Shown here: positions 1 to 7,255 of the stretch, in pieces | Layout: the number at the start of each line of letters is the position of its first letter | Numbering within the stretch: the first letter of the stretch is position 1 | Assembly: GCA_005799825.1 (NCBI GenBank) | Contig: SYFT01000098.1 | Span: forward strand, 1-38,593 | Direction of reading: 5' to 3' | From: Acidobacteriota bacterium | Lineage (GTDB): Bacteria; Acidobacteriota; Vicinamibacteria; Vicinamibacterales; SCN-69-37 | Length of the DNA stretch: 38,593 nucleotides | The notes under the pieces: generated by a model | What the model was told of the DNA's origin: nothing | What the model saw: the letters and a program-made list of their open reading frames with translations, nothing else | The model's database searches: none | Position numbers and translations under genes: made by a program

Positions 1-271
1 CGAAACGTCAGTTGTCACAACGCCAACGTCTGTCACCCGTCCGTCGAGCTTGGCTTCTATTCTGACCAGTCAGTCTTCACTCATCGATTCCTCCGACCGT
101 CTTTATAGCAACGTCTATTCCCGCTGAAAACATTGGGGGACTGCGCAAGAAGTGGTGTTTCCTCTGATCTTCGGCCCCACCCGTCATTACAGTGTCTGCG
201 TGAACCCGGACACCCCGCCGGACGACGACGAGACCATCGTCGTGGCGGAAGACAAGTGAGAAGATGATGCC
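1..271. other. Left-edge stretch without an intact gene
   Basis: No complete gene is visible. On the minus strand an ATG at 84-82 is preceded at good spacing by a GGAGG ribosome-binding sequence (rc of 90-94), but the frame closes after four codons (M-S-E-D-stop). Immediately after that stop the same frame stays open to the window edge and reads LVRIEAKLDGRVTDVGVVTT, which looks like real protein. This may be the damaged or misread start of a gene lying mostly outside the window. On the plus strand an open frame ends at 259 (tail PPDDDETIVVAEDK) but has no convincing start. Neither is called as a gene. Confidence 0.3.
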
Positions 272-1180
272 ATGTTGATATCTGCGATTTCTGTTCTGAT
301 GGTGTCAATGCTCTCGGTGTCGCAAGCAGTTCAAGCGCCGGCGCCGCGGCTTGTGTCTATCGCCTGGCTAGTCGAGCACCTGAACGACGCCGACCTTGTG
401 CTGTTGCATGTGGGCAGCGCACGCGATTACCCGACTCACATTCCGAGTGCGCGCCTGATCACGCTGGCGGACGTGTCCGTCTCGGACTCGAGCGCCGCCG
501 GTCTCAACCTGCAGATGTTACCCGCCGATCAGCTCAGGGCCCGGCTCGAATCCCTCGGTGTGTCGGACACGTCCCGTATCGTGGTCTATCCGGCGATCAA
601 TGCAATCCAGTCGAGCACACGTGTGATGCTCACTCTGGACTATGCCGGTCTGGGCGCCCGCGCGTCGTTGCTCGATGGTGGATTGACCGGATGGGTCGCT
701 GCAGGCCGGCCAACCTCCGATGTGACGCCGCCAGCCACGCAGGGCAGTCTAAAGCCGCTGCAGATCCAGCCACTGGTGGTGGACGGCACGTTTGTACGCG
801 AGCACCTCACCAGGCCCGGCTTCAAGATTGTGGACGCGCGGGCGAAGACGCTCTACGACGGCGTGGCCACCGGCGGCAGCGCCGAGCGCCCGCACAAGAC
901 TGGGCGCATCGAAGGAGCAGTGAACGTGCCGTTCAGCGAGATCACAAACGGCGCGTCGCAGTTCAAGACCGTGGATGAATTGCGTGCCCTGTTCACCGCT
1001 GCGGGCGTCAAGCCCGGAGACACGGTGGTAGCGTATTGCCACATCGGCCAGCAGGCCACTGCCACCATTTTCGGCGCACGGCTACTCGGGTTCCCAGTGC
1101 TGCTTTATGACGGGTCGTTCGAAGAATGGTCGCGGTTACCGAATGCACCGGTCACAAATCCGTCGGTGAGGATCAAATAG
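272..1180 (+). CDS. Exported two-domain rhodanese-type sulfurtransferase
   Basis: 302 residues. A hydrophobic N-terminus (about residues 1-20, ending near SQAVQA) predicts export. Two rhodanese domains follow, roughly 28-150 and 170-295, the layout of thiosulfate and 3-mercaptopyruvate sulfurtransferases. Only the second carries the catalytic loop: Cys256 in CHIGQQAT, where the persulfide would form. The equivalent position of the first domain (VVYPAINAIQ) has no Cys, as is normal for the inactive N-terminal domain. The DGSFEEW motif after the active site is typical of the family. Known role: transfer of sulfane sulfur to cyanide or thiols. The true donor and acceptor cannot be told from sequence. 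The Shine-Dalgarno signal is weak (GAGAAG upstream). It stands alone, convergent with the next cluster. Confidence 0.88.
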   Translation: MLISAISVLMVSMLSVSQAVQAPAPRLVSIAWLVEHLNDADLVLLHVGSARDYPTHIPSARLITLADVSVSDSSAAGLNLQMLPADQLRARLESLGVSDTSRIVVYPAINAIQSSTRVMLTLDYAGLGARASLLDGGLTGWVAAGRPTSDVTPPATQGSLKPLQIQPLVVDGTFVREHLTRPGFKIVDARAKTLYDGVATGGSAERPHKTGRIEGAVNVPFSEITNGASQFKTVDELRALFTAAGVKPGDTVVAYCHIGQQATATIFGARLLGFPVLLYDGSFEEWSRLPNAPVTNPSVRIK

Positions 1181-1249
1181 CATTCCGAGCCTTCATGACA
1201 GCCCCACGCATGTCTTCAGGAATCTTCATGGCCCTTCATGGTGAAAGCA

Positions 1250-2344
1250 CTATCGTCGAGAAATCAGGGAGTCCTGTCGAATCGTCAGCTGTTCGTCTGC
1301 GCGCCCGGGCACACGAACGACGATCGACGCTTCAAAGAACTGGTCGCCCACCGTAAGCCGGGGACTCACCAGCGACGAGTCGGAAGGCGCAGCGATGCCG
1401 AGTTCGGCCAGCGTTGACGCAAAGCGCCCGCGGGTCTTCCGGAATGCCACCTGCGCGTCGTAGACGTCGTGAAGCCAACGCCGTATCGGCCACGTAGGAT
1501 CGGGTCGGAAGGCCGAACTCCCTGGCTTCGCGCTGGAGAACTGAACGTATCCCCAGCGCTCAGGACGATGCATGTTGATCACGTGTTGGGGTGACCACAC
1601 CCAGTTGTCTTCCTTGGTGTCTGGGACCTTGGCATACGCCCCGGTCATGGGATGTGGCGGCTGCAACTGCCACTCGACGCGCGAGAAGTTGACTCGCCAC
1701 TGATCGCCGTCCACCGGCGGCGCGGCGCGGCGCGCCAACTCGCCAAGCGCCGGCCAGGGCAGCGCGAGTTCCACCGACCAGCCCCGGTCCACATCGCGCC
1801 CGTCATTCAGCGTGCCGTTCAGATGCACGGCTGACTTCAAGGCGGCGATCTCCCACCCATTCACCGCCTTTCCCTCGTCTTTGTACGGCTTCGGCAGCAG
1901 TAGGTCCCACGTGGTGCCGAGTGCATTGATCTCAAGCTCGTAGTACTCGTGGTTGTCGCCGTTGGGATCGATGAAGATCTCGAAATCATGGTCGCTGAAG
2001 ATCACCGAGTCGTGGGCGGTGAGCGTTGCCCATAAGTGAGGCTCCTTCATCTCGGCGCCGACATAAAAGTACGAGTCATCCCACAACATCTTGACGCGGG
2101 TGTCGAAGCGCGGTCGCGGTCTGGTGTCGCCTTCGATGTCCACAAAGCTCTCGGACCACGGCGCGTCGCGCCAGGGTCCGTCGTCCAGTCTGCCATCAGT
2201 GGTCAGCGGGGAAGAAGCGCGATAGGCGACGTAGCCGCGCGGGTGGTCTGATGGCGTCTGCCCGTTCGACGCGAGGACACCCGACAGGAAGAGCGGGAGA
2301 AGGATCGCCGCCTTCTTCGTGACCATCACCTGCGAGGCGTTCAT
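1250..2344 (-). CDS. Secreted CBM9-like (carbohydrate-binding family 9 fold) protein
   Basis: 364 residues. The N-terminus has a signal peptide (LLPLFLSGVLASNGQ region). The body is a CBM9-like beta-sandwich: TTDGRLDDGPWRDAPW at about 48-63, VKMLWDDSYFYVGAEM near 84-99, then DHDFEIFIDPNGDNHEYYE and the family's usual ELEINALGTTWDLLL. The C-terminal 80 residues are an extra region rich in Arg and Ser. Such proteins bind sugars or sit beside polysaccharide-acting enzymes; catalysis is not evident. The start codon overlaps the stop of the upstream GHL10 gene by four bases (ATGA, 2341-2344), which implies translational coupling. A second possible start is Met7. Confidence 0.85.
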   Translation of the reverse strand: MNASQVMVTKKAAILLPLFLSGVLASNGQTPSDHPRGYVAYRASSPLTTDGRLDDGPWRDAPWSESFVDIEGDTRPRPRFDTRVKMLWDDSYFYVGAEMKEPHLWATLTAHDSVIFSDHDFEIFIDPNGDNHEYYELEINALGTTWDLLLPKPYKDEGKAVNGWEIAALKSAVHLNGTLNDGRDVDRGWSVELALPWPALGELARRAAPPVDGDQWRVNFSRVEWQLQPPHPMTGAYAKVPDTKEDNWVWSPQHVINMHRPERWGYVQFSSAKPGSSAFRPDPTWPIRRWLHDVYDAQVAFRKTRGRFASTLAELGIAAPSDSSLVSPRLTVGDQFFEASIVVRVPGRADEQLTIRQDSLISRR

Positions 2345-3441
2345 CTTCCGGCGACCCTCGCGAAGAGCTTCCGTCTCTCGTCGCTGAGCGCGCCCAGATC
2401 AAAAAGCGACACGCCTGCCGCACCGCCATCGAGCGCCATCTCCACGGTGCGCGTGAAATCAGCGGCGCTGAGCGGATCGATGAACAGCCCGCTACACACA
2501 GGCGCCTTCACCGTGCGCGTCGCTTCTTCTGTGTACTGTTTCACCCACTCGGGCCCCGCCTGATAAAACGTGTGATACAGCATTGGAAAAAATGTATCTA
2601 AAGCGAAGCGGCCCCAGTCTTGCCGCACCATCGTGCGGGCCAGGCTCGGCCCCGGGAAGACCGCCGCGCTGATCTGTTTGCCGCCAGCTTTTGCCGCAGG
2701 CACCAGGAAGGTGTTCACCAGATCGACGACGGTCTTCAGTCGATACTCGAGCCACTCGGGCTGGCTCTCCGGGTTCTTGAATGTCATCGGATCCACGCCA
2801 TGCGTGGACTTGAAGGCGTTGCGGCTCAACTCCGTGTAGCCGTAGTCGTACGGCGGATAGACCTTATCTTGCACGATGCCGTACTTCGCCCACAGGTCCG
2901 ACGGCAGGATGGCGTCGGGATGCCGGATGTAATCCAGGTGAACGCCCGTCAGACCCGGCACTGCGGCAAGTTCGCGGACGGTATCGCGCACGAAGACTCG
3001 CACATCGGGGTGGGCCGGGTCCAGGAACTTATAATAGTCCACGTAGGCCGGCTTGTTCACGGCCGACTCGCCTTTGGCGTTAACGTTGTACCAGTCGGGG
3101 TGATCGCGAATGACCGACGGCAACAAACACGGCATGCACCACATCCACGCATGCACTTCCAGACCCGCGCGCGCGGCCACGGGGATGGCACGCTCCAGCC
3201 ACGGGCCACGCACGGGCAAACGGGTGCTTCCCCAAAGCGCGCTGGATCCGTTGTAGACCTCCGGGATGATCCCGGCGAAGCCCGCGGCTTTCAGCTGATC
3301 AAATTGCCGCGCCCACTCATCGTCTGATCGCGTCAGGGACGGCCGCATCCAGACGTAGTGCTTCTTCGGTTGCACTAGACCGGCGAACGGCACCGCCATC
3401 GCCGCGAGCCCAGTGGCTTTTAGAAACTCCCGTCTCTCCAT
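2341..3441 (-). CDS. Tat-exported GHL10-type (DUF187) glycoside-hydrolase-like protein
   Basis: 366 residues from the chosen ATG at 3441. The N-terminus MERREFLKATGLAAMAVPFAG is a typical twin-arginine signal, so the protein should be exported folded. A longer start at 3486 would overlap the upstream permease and put 15 odd residues before the Tat motif. The rest is a TIM-barrel of the glycosyl-hydrolase-like 10 group: FAGIIPEVYNG, LEVHAWMWCMPC, GVHLDYIRHP (likely acidic residues in the DYIR strand) and a late FPMLYHTFYQ strand. Substrate unknown. It lies 16 bp after the ADOP permease and overlaps the CBM9-like gene, so the three probably form one transcript. Confidence 0.85.
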   Translation of the reverse strand: MERREFLKATGLAAMAVPFAGLVQPKKHYVWMRPSLTRSDDEWARQFDQLKAAGFAGIIPEVYNGSSALWGSTRLPVRGPWLERAIPVAARAGLEVHAWMWCMPCLLPSVIRDHPDWYNVNAKGESAVNKPAYVDYYKFLDPAHPDVRVFVRDTVRELAAVPGLTGVHLDYIRHPDAILPSDLWAKYGIVQDKVYPPYDYGYTELSRNAFKSTHGVDPMTFKNPESQPEWLEYRLKTVVDLVNTFLVPAAKAGGKQISAAVFPGPSLARTMVRQDWGRFALDTFFPMLYHTFYQAGPEWVKQYTEEATRTVKAPVCSGLFIDPLSAADFTRTVEMALDGGAAGVSLFDLGALSDERRKLFARVAGR

Positions 3442-3457
3442 TTCGCCTAGGACGCAC

Positions 3458-5869
3458 TCAGTCCCGGAGCGCCGCAACGGGATCAATGCGCGTTGCGCGG
3501 AGCGCCGGTAGCATTGCCGCGAGGAGCCCGATAGTGATGGTCGCTAGGCCGGCAATGATAAAGGCCTGGGCGTCAAGCGTCGCCACGCCAAACAGCAGGC
3601 TCTCCATGGACTTGCCCAGGAGCGCGGCGCCGGTGAGGCCGAGTACGACACCCACCATCACCACCTTCGCTGCTCCGAACACCACCATCTGGAATGTGCC
3701 ACCGGCATCGGCGCCAAGCGCCATGCGAATGCCGATCTCCGTGGTGCGTCGCGTCACCGCGTAGGTGACGACGCCATAGACGCCCAGCGCTGCGAGCAGC
3801 GCGGCGCATAACGCCAGGCCGGCAAGCAACGTCATGTTAAAGCGCGGCTGGGCCACCGAGGCCGAGACTCGATCTTCGATCGTCGTGATCTTCGCGATGG
3901 GCAGTGCTGAATCGATCTGCATCATCTGCGATCGGATCGCTGTGGCTACCGCACTGGCCGGCTGCGTCGTCGCCACCACCACCTGCATTTCACTGAGCGC
4001 AAATTGAAAGTAAGGCACAAAGACTTCGGGCTCGGCCGAAGAGGCGAGTCCGTCGTGTTTAATGTCTGTCACCACACCTACGATGCGCAGGTCGCCTGCC
4101 ATTGGGATCTTCACCAGCTTGTCGAGTGGACTCGCGCCCTGGAAGTAACGCTTCGCGACCAACTCGTTGACGATGGCGACCTTGGCGCCATTTTCACGTC
4201 CATCGAAGTTGTCAAACACTCGTCCATCTACCAACTTGATTCCCATTGTTTCGAAGTAGCCGGACATGACCGCGCGGTATCGCGCGCGGGGCCGCTCGGA
4301 CGGCGAGGCTTCTGCCAGGCCGTCGATGGTGAACGGCAGCTCGAACTGCACGCCAAGTGAACTCATGGGAAGTGCCGAGACCGCCGAAGCACTTTCTACA
4401 CCCGGCATCACCTTCACACGTGAGACGAGGTCGTCGAAGAACTGCTTCTTGGTGGCTGAGGGGCCGTAACGCGACGCGGGCAGCACGATGTGCGCAGCGA
4501 CGATGCCCGAGGTCCGGTATCCCGGATCGACTGATGTCAGTTGGACGAAGCTGCGAATCAGCAGACCAGCGCCCACGAGCAGCATCAGTGCCAGTGCCAC
4601 TTCGGCTGCCACCATCGCGTCTGATAGTCGTCGCGCCGATCGGCTCGCAGAAGCGCCGCGGCCGGAATCCTGGAACACCTCAACCAGATGCGGCCGCATC
4701 GCCCGCCACGCCGGGAAGAGCCCGAAGATGAGCGCGGCCACGATGGACGTGATTGCGGTGAAGGCCAGCACAGACCAGTCGAGGCCGATGTTGTCGGCGC
4801 GTGGCACGTTGACAGGAATGAGCGGGCGCACCGCGCCGATGCCCCACCAGGCGAGTAGGAGACCGGCCAGGCCGCCAAGGCCCGCAAGCGAGCCGCTCTC
4901 GACGAGCGAGCGCCGCAGCAGCGCCCACTGGCTGGCCCCAATCGCCGCACGCACAGCAAATTCCTTCGCGGTCCGCGCCGAACGCACCAGAAGCAGGTTG
5001 GCGATGTTCACACAGGCGATCACGAGCACAAGGACAACCGCGCCGAATAGGACCCACAGCGTCTTGCCGATGTCGCCGACTACCTGCTCATGCGCGGGGA
5101 CGAGTGTGACGCCCCAGCCGGCGTTGGACTCGGGGTTGTCTTTCGCGATGGTCGCGGCGATCCGATCCATGTCCGCCTGCGCCTGTTCGATGGTGGCACC
5201 GGGCTTGAGCCGGCCGATCGAGTTGTACGTGCGGTGCGGGCGCGAAGCGAGTGCGGCCGGATTCACCGTGAGGGGCGCCCAGAGTTCCACCTCGGCATCA
5301 CCTGCAGGAAATTGAAACTCGCGCGGCATCACGCCCACGATTTCGTAGCTGGCGTCATCGAGGTTCAGCGTCCGGCCAAGCACGGACGTCTCCTGGCCGA
5401 AGCGTTTGGTCCACGCCGCATGGCTTAGCACCACCGTCTTCGCCGAGCCGGGTTGTTCTTCGTTCGGCGTGAACACCCGGCCGATCGCCGGCGTGGCGCC
5501 GAGCACGTTGAACATGAGCGGCGAGACGTCCACCGTGGTGATGCGCTCGGCATCGTTCGCCGTCTTGAGTGTGAATCCCTTGTAGCGCCACACGGCCAGG
5601 CTCTCGAAGGTGGTGGTCCAGTTGCGCCAATCGAGATACGTGGCGGACGACACCTGCGCACGGTCCTGCGCCAGCGTCTTGTTGTTTTCCCACGCCACCA
5701 CCAACCGCTCGGGTGCGGCGTAGTCTAGAGGGCGCAGCAACACACCGTTGAGCACGCTGAAAATCATAGAGTTCACGCCGATGGCCAGTCCCAATGTGAT
5801 GAACACCACGGCGGCAAAGCCGCGATTAGCCGTGAGGAACCGCCACGCTTCGTTCAGGTCATGCTTCAT
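3458..5869 (-). CDS. ADOP-family duplicated ABC-type permease (MacB/FtsX-like)
   Basis: 803 residues. Layout: one N-terminal membrane helix (FAAVVFITLGLAIGVNSMIFSV, about 18-40), a large MacB-type periplasmic domain (to about 265), three helices of a first FtsX domain (about 270-400), a second periplasmic domain, then a second FtsX domain at about 680-800 ending in the hallmark RATRIDPVAALRD. This internal duplication without a fused or adjacent ATPase defines the acidobacterial duplicated orphan permeases. Known role is only by analogy with MacB, i.e. mechanotransmission or efflux across the envelope. No ATPase gene is next to it. It leads the minus-strand cluster that includes the GHL10 and CBM9-like proteins. 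Confidence 0.92.
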   Translation of the reverse strand: MKHDLNEAWRFLTANRGFAAVVFITLGLAIGVNSMIFSVLNGVLLRPLDYAAPERLVVAWENNKTLAQDRAQVSSATYLDWRNWTTTFESLAVWRYKGFTLKTANDAERITTVDVSPLMFNVLGATPAIGRVFTPNEEQPGSAKTVVLSHAAWTKRFGQETSVLGRTLNLDDASYEIVGVMPREFQFPAGDAEVELWAPLTVNPAALASRPHRTYNSIGRLKPGATIEQAQADMDRIAATIAKDNPESNAGWGVTLVPAHEQVVGDIGKTLWVLFGAVVLVLVIACVNIANLLLVRSARTAKEFAVRAAIGASQWALLRRSLVESGSLAGLGGLAGLLLAWWGIGAVRPLIPVNVPRADNIGLDWSVLAFTAITSIVAALIFGLFPAWRAMRPHLVEVFQDSGRGASASRSARRLSDAMVAAEVALALMLLVGAGLLIRSFVQLTSVDPGYRTSGIVAAHIVLPASRYGPSATKKQFFDDLVSRVKVMPGVESASAVSALPMSSLGVQFELPFTIDGLAEASPSERPRARYRAVMSGYFETMGIKLVDGRVFDNFDGRENGAKVAIVNELVAKRYFQGASPLDKLVKIPMAGDLRIVGVVTDIKHDGLASSAEPEVFVPYFQFALSEMQVVVATTQPASAVATAIRSQMMQIDSALPIAKITTIEDRVSASVAQPRFNMTLLAGLALCAALLAALGVYGVVTYAVTRRTTEIGIRMALGADAGGTFQMVVFGAAKVVMVGVVLGLTGAALLGKSMESLLFGVATLDAQAFIIAGLATITIGLLAAMLPALRATRIDPVAALRD

Positions 5870-5891
5870 GCGGCGACGGTATCACATCGAC

Positions 5892-5920
5892 TTGGCGCCG
5901 CACATGAATGTCCCTATGAT
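5892..5920 (+). promoter_or_regulatory. Candidate sigma70-type promoter for the secreted CBM9-like protein
   Basis: TTGGCG at 5892-5897 and TATGAT at 5915-5920 are separated by 17 bp, inside the 98-bp gap between the divergent permease and the gene starting at 5968. Based on pattern only. Confidence 0.4.
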
Positions 5921-5967
5921 GGCAGCATGATACTCACACGCTCTGTCCTCGTGTCTGCCGGAACAAC

Positions 5968-6681
5968 ATGGTGACCTGTCTCCATCCCAAGGGCATCGTC
6001 GCGGCGCTCCTGTTGTTGGGCGGTCTTGCCGCTTTGGGTGCACCGCTTCGCGCGGACGATCCGGTGCAGAGTCGGTGGCGTCCTGATGACCTGCGCATTG
6101 ACGGGGTGATGACCGACTGGACGGACCTGACATTCGTTTCGAAGGACGTGGCTCTGGGCGTGGCCAACGATCGCGAGCATCTCTATTTCGTGGTCGTCAC
6201 CAGCAACCCTGCCGTGATCACCCAAGTCATCCGCGCGGGACTTTCGATATATGTGGATCCGCAGGGCATGAAGGGGCAGGCCTTTGGTGTTCGCATCCCT
6301 CCGGTTGGATCGCGTCTCGCGCAAGGTACTCCTGCACCGAGGGCCGATGAGCCTCCGCTGCTGAGCTACTTCGACATTCTTGGCCCCGGTCGCGACGACC
6401 AGCGACGGGTGATGGTGGAAGAGCCGTCAGGGGTGGCGCTCAGGATTGGCAGTCACGACAGTGCGTTTTTCATGGAGGTGCAGGTGCCCTTCGCAACTGG
6501 CGCGAACCGCCCCTATGCTCCGGGCATCGATGTGGCGAAGGGGCTCGTCACCCTCGGCGTCGTCACACCCGAGCCGCCCCGCACACCGTCTCGGGGTGGC
6601 GGCCGTGGCGGCGGACCCGAGCCGGCGAGAGGCAAGTCCATCGATATCTGGACGACCGCGCGTCTGGCCACGACGCGCTAA
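5968..6681 (+). CDS. Small secreted CBM9-like / sugar-binding-fold protein
   Basis: 237 residues. A signal peptide (IVAALLLLGGLAALGAPLRA, ending near residue 29) is followed by DDLRIDGVMTDWTDLTFVS and REHLYFVVVTSNPAV, the opening pattern of CBM9-like domains, and by LSIYVDPQGMKGQAFGVRIP. A Gly/Arg-rich linker (GGGRGGG, about 211-219) lies near the C-terminus. It resembles proteins commonly annotated as hypothetical in acidobacteria. It is divergent from the ADOP cluster, which also ends in a CBM9-like protein, so the two may act together. No enzymatic motif is visible. The GTG next to the ATG (5971) is an alternative start. Confidence 0.7.
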   Translation: MVTCLHPKGIVAALLLLGGLAALGAPLRADDPVQSRWRPDDLRIDGVMTDWTDLTFVSKDVALGVANDREHLYFVVVTSNPAVITQVIRAGLSIYVDPQGMKGQAFGVRIPPVGSRLAQGTPAPRADEPPLLSYFDILGPGRDDQRRVMVEEPSGVALRIGSHDSAFFMEVQVPFATGANRPYAPGIDVAKGLVTLGVVTPEPPRTPSRGGGRGGGPEPARGKSIDIWTTARLATTR

Positions 6682-6684
6682 GAA

Positions 6685-6759
6685 TGGAGCGGGAAACGGG
6701 ATTCGAACCCGCGACTTCGACCTTGGCAAGGTCGCACTCTACCACTGAGTTATTCCCGC
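6685..6759 (-). tRNA. tRNA-Gly (anticodon GCC)
   Basis: A full cloverleaf reads on the minus strand. Acceptor GCGGGAA pairs with TTCCCGC (6759-6753 with 6695-6689), D stem ACTC/GAGT, anticodon stem CGACC/GGTCG around loop TTGCCAA, and T loop TTCGAAT. The discriminator is U and CCA is encoded (6687-6685). It begins 4 bases after the stop of the convergent CBM9-like gene. Confidence 0.97.
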
Positions 6760-6765
6760 GTCAGA

Positions 6766-6806
6766 GCAGCCTTGTGAGTTTACACAAAGGCTGCCGGTCT
6801 GGGCAA
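6766..6806 (-). promoter_or_regulatory. Promoter region of tRNA-Gly with an embedded inverted repeat
   Basis: On the minus strand TTGCCC (6806-6801) and TAAACT (6782-6777) are 18 bp apart, placing a start about 10 nt before the tRNA 5' end. The -10 lies in the loop of an inverted repeat (GCAGCCTTGTG / CACAA-A-GGCTGC, 6766-6794). The repeat could be an operator or simply chance. Confidence 0.4.
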
Positions 6807-6876
6807 GACACCTTATGTCGTGGTGCGTGTTTACAGGGATTTCGTAGGGCAGCCTGGGTTTCAAGGCCGCCGTTCT

Positions 6877-6884
6877 GATAAACT
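6877..6884 (+). promoter_or_regulatory. Candidate -10 element before the Cys-rich leader
   Basis: GATAAACT ends 12 nt before the leader ATG at 6897. The TAAACT core is the same hexamer as the proposed -10 of the divergent tRNA-Gly. No convincing -35 is visible. If used, the transcript would start only a few bases before the ATG, close to leaderless, which fits the absence of a Shine-Dalgarno sequence. Confidence 0.3.
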
Positions 6885-6896
6885 CCCCTGGCAACC

Positions 6897-6944
6897 ATGA
6901 GTGTCCGCACCCGTCTCGCGTGTCGCTGTTGTTGTCGGGCCTAG
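6897..6944 (+). CDS. Putative 15-residue Cys-rich leader peptide upstream of tRNA-Cys
   Basis: ATG to TAG encodes MSVRTRLACRCCCRA. Four of 15 codons are Cys, all TGT, with three consecutive (6927-6935); in a GC-rich genome a TGT run is unexpected by chance. The frame ends 51 nt before tRNA-Cys, and a hairpin with a T-rich tail lies between. There is no Shine-Dalgarno sequence, but a possible -10 is very close, so translation may be leaderless. Known precedent: Cys-rich short frames act as cysteine-responsive attenuators in mycobacteria. Inference here: ribosome pausing at the Cys codons could sense charged tRNA-Cys and adjust tRNA-Cys transcription. Coincidence is not excluded, because a 15-codon frame is easily formed. 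Confidence 0.5.
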   Translation: MSVRTRLACRCCCRA

Positions 6945-6947
6945 TGC

Positions 6948-6990
6948 CTGACTGACGCGAGTCTCGTTCGCCTCCATTAGTCAGTTTCTT
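6948..6990 (+). terminator. Hairpin with T-rich tail between the Cys leader and tRNA-Cys (candidate attenuator)
   Basis: CTGACTGA (6948-6955) pairs with TTAGTCAG (6977-6984) over 8 positions including one G-U, followed by TTTCTT (6985-6990). A smaller GCGA/TCGC hairpin fits inside the loop (6957-6960 with 6968-6971). A competing pairing exists: CTCGCGT in the leader frame (6915-6921) is the exact complement of ACGCGAG (6955-6961), and the two structures cannot fully coexist. This resembles attenuator architecture. Confidence 0.4.
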
Positions 6991-6995
6991 CAGAG

Positions 6996-7069
6996 GGCGC
7001 CGTCGCCAAGCGGTAAGGCAGAGGTCTGCAAAACCTCCATCCCCGGTTCGATTCCGGGCGGCGCCTCCA
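6996..7069 (+). tRNA. tRNA-Cys (anticodon GCA)
   Basis: Acceptor GGCGCCG (6996-7002) pairs with CGGCGCC (7059-7065). D stem GCC/GGC, anticodon stem GAGGT/ACCTC around CTGCAAA, T arm CCCGG-TTCGATT-CCGGG. Discriminator U73 is the expected tRNA-Cys identity base, and CCA is encoded (7067-7069). Confidence 0.97.
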
Positions 7070-7072
7070 ACA

Positions 7073-7166
7073 TTAGATCGCTGGGGCCCCTACGCCCCAG
7101 CTAGCTTCCGCACCTTCCGCGAGAACGCTGCAGTTGCTCCAGCACTTTAGATCGCTGCGGTCCCCT
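7073..7166. repeat. Imperfect direct repeat downstream of tRNA-Cys
   Basis: TTAGATCGCTGGGGCCCCT (7073-7091) recurs as TTAGATCGCTGCGGTCCCCT (7147-7166), about 74 nt apart. The first copy includes the left arm of the terminator-like hairpin. Only these two copies were noticed. Confidence 0.5.
7080..7101 (+). terminator. Candidate terminator after tRNA-Cys
   Basis: GCTGGGGC (7080-7087) and GCCCCAGC (7094-7101) form a perfect 8-bp stem with a 6-nt loop, 11 nt past the tRNA end. No T tract follows. Confidence 0.45.
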
Positions 7167-7171
7167 GTTTG

Positions 7172-7195
7172 GCCCGCCGTAGCCTTGGCGAAGGT
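7172..7195. repeat. Interspersed palindromic element, copy 1
   Basis: The core CCGCCGTAGC...GCGAAGGTG forms an imperfect hairpin (outer CGCC with GGTG, inner GCC/GGC). The same two half-sites recur at 36446-36469. It lies in the intergenic space between tRNA-Cys and the acyltransferase gene. Confidence 0.5.
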
Positions 7196-7255
7196 GCCAC
7201 CCCGACCGGCTTCCCCAACACACAGACGCCGGTTGTATTCTTCGGCGTTCAGCGG

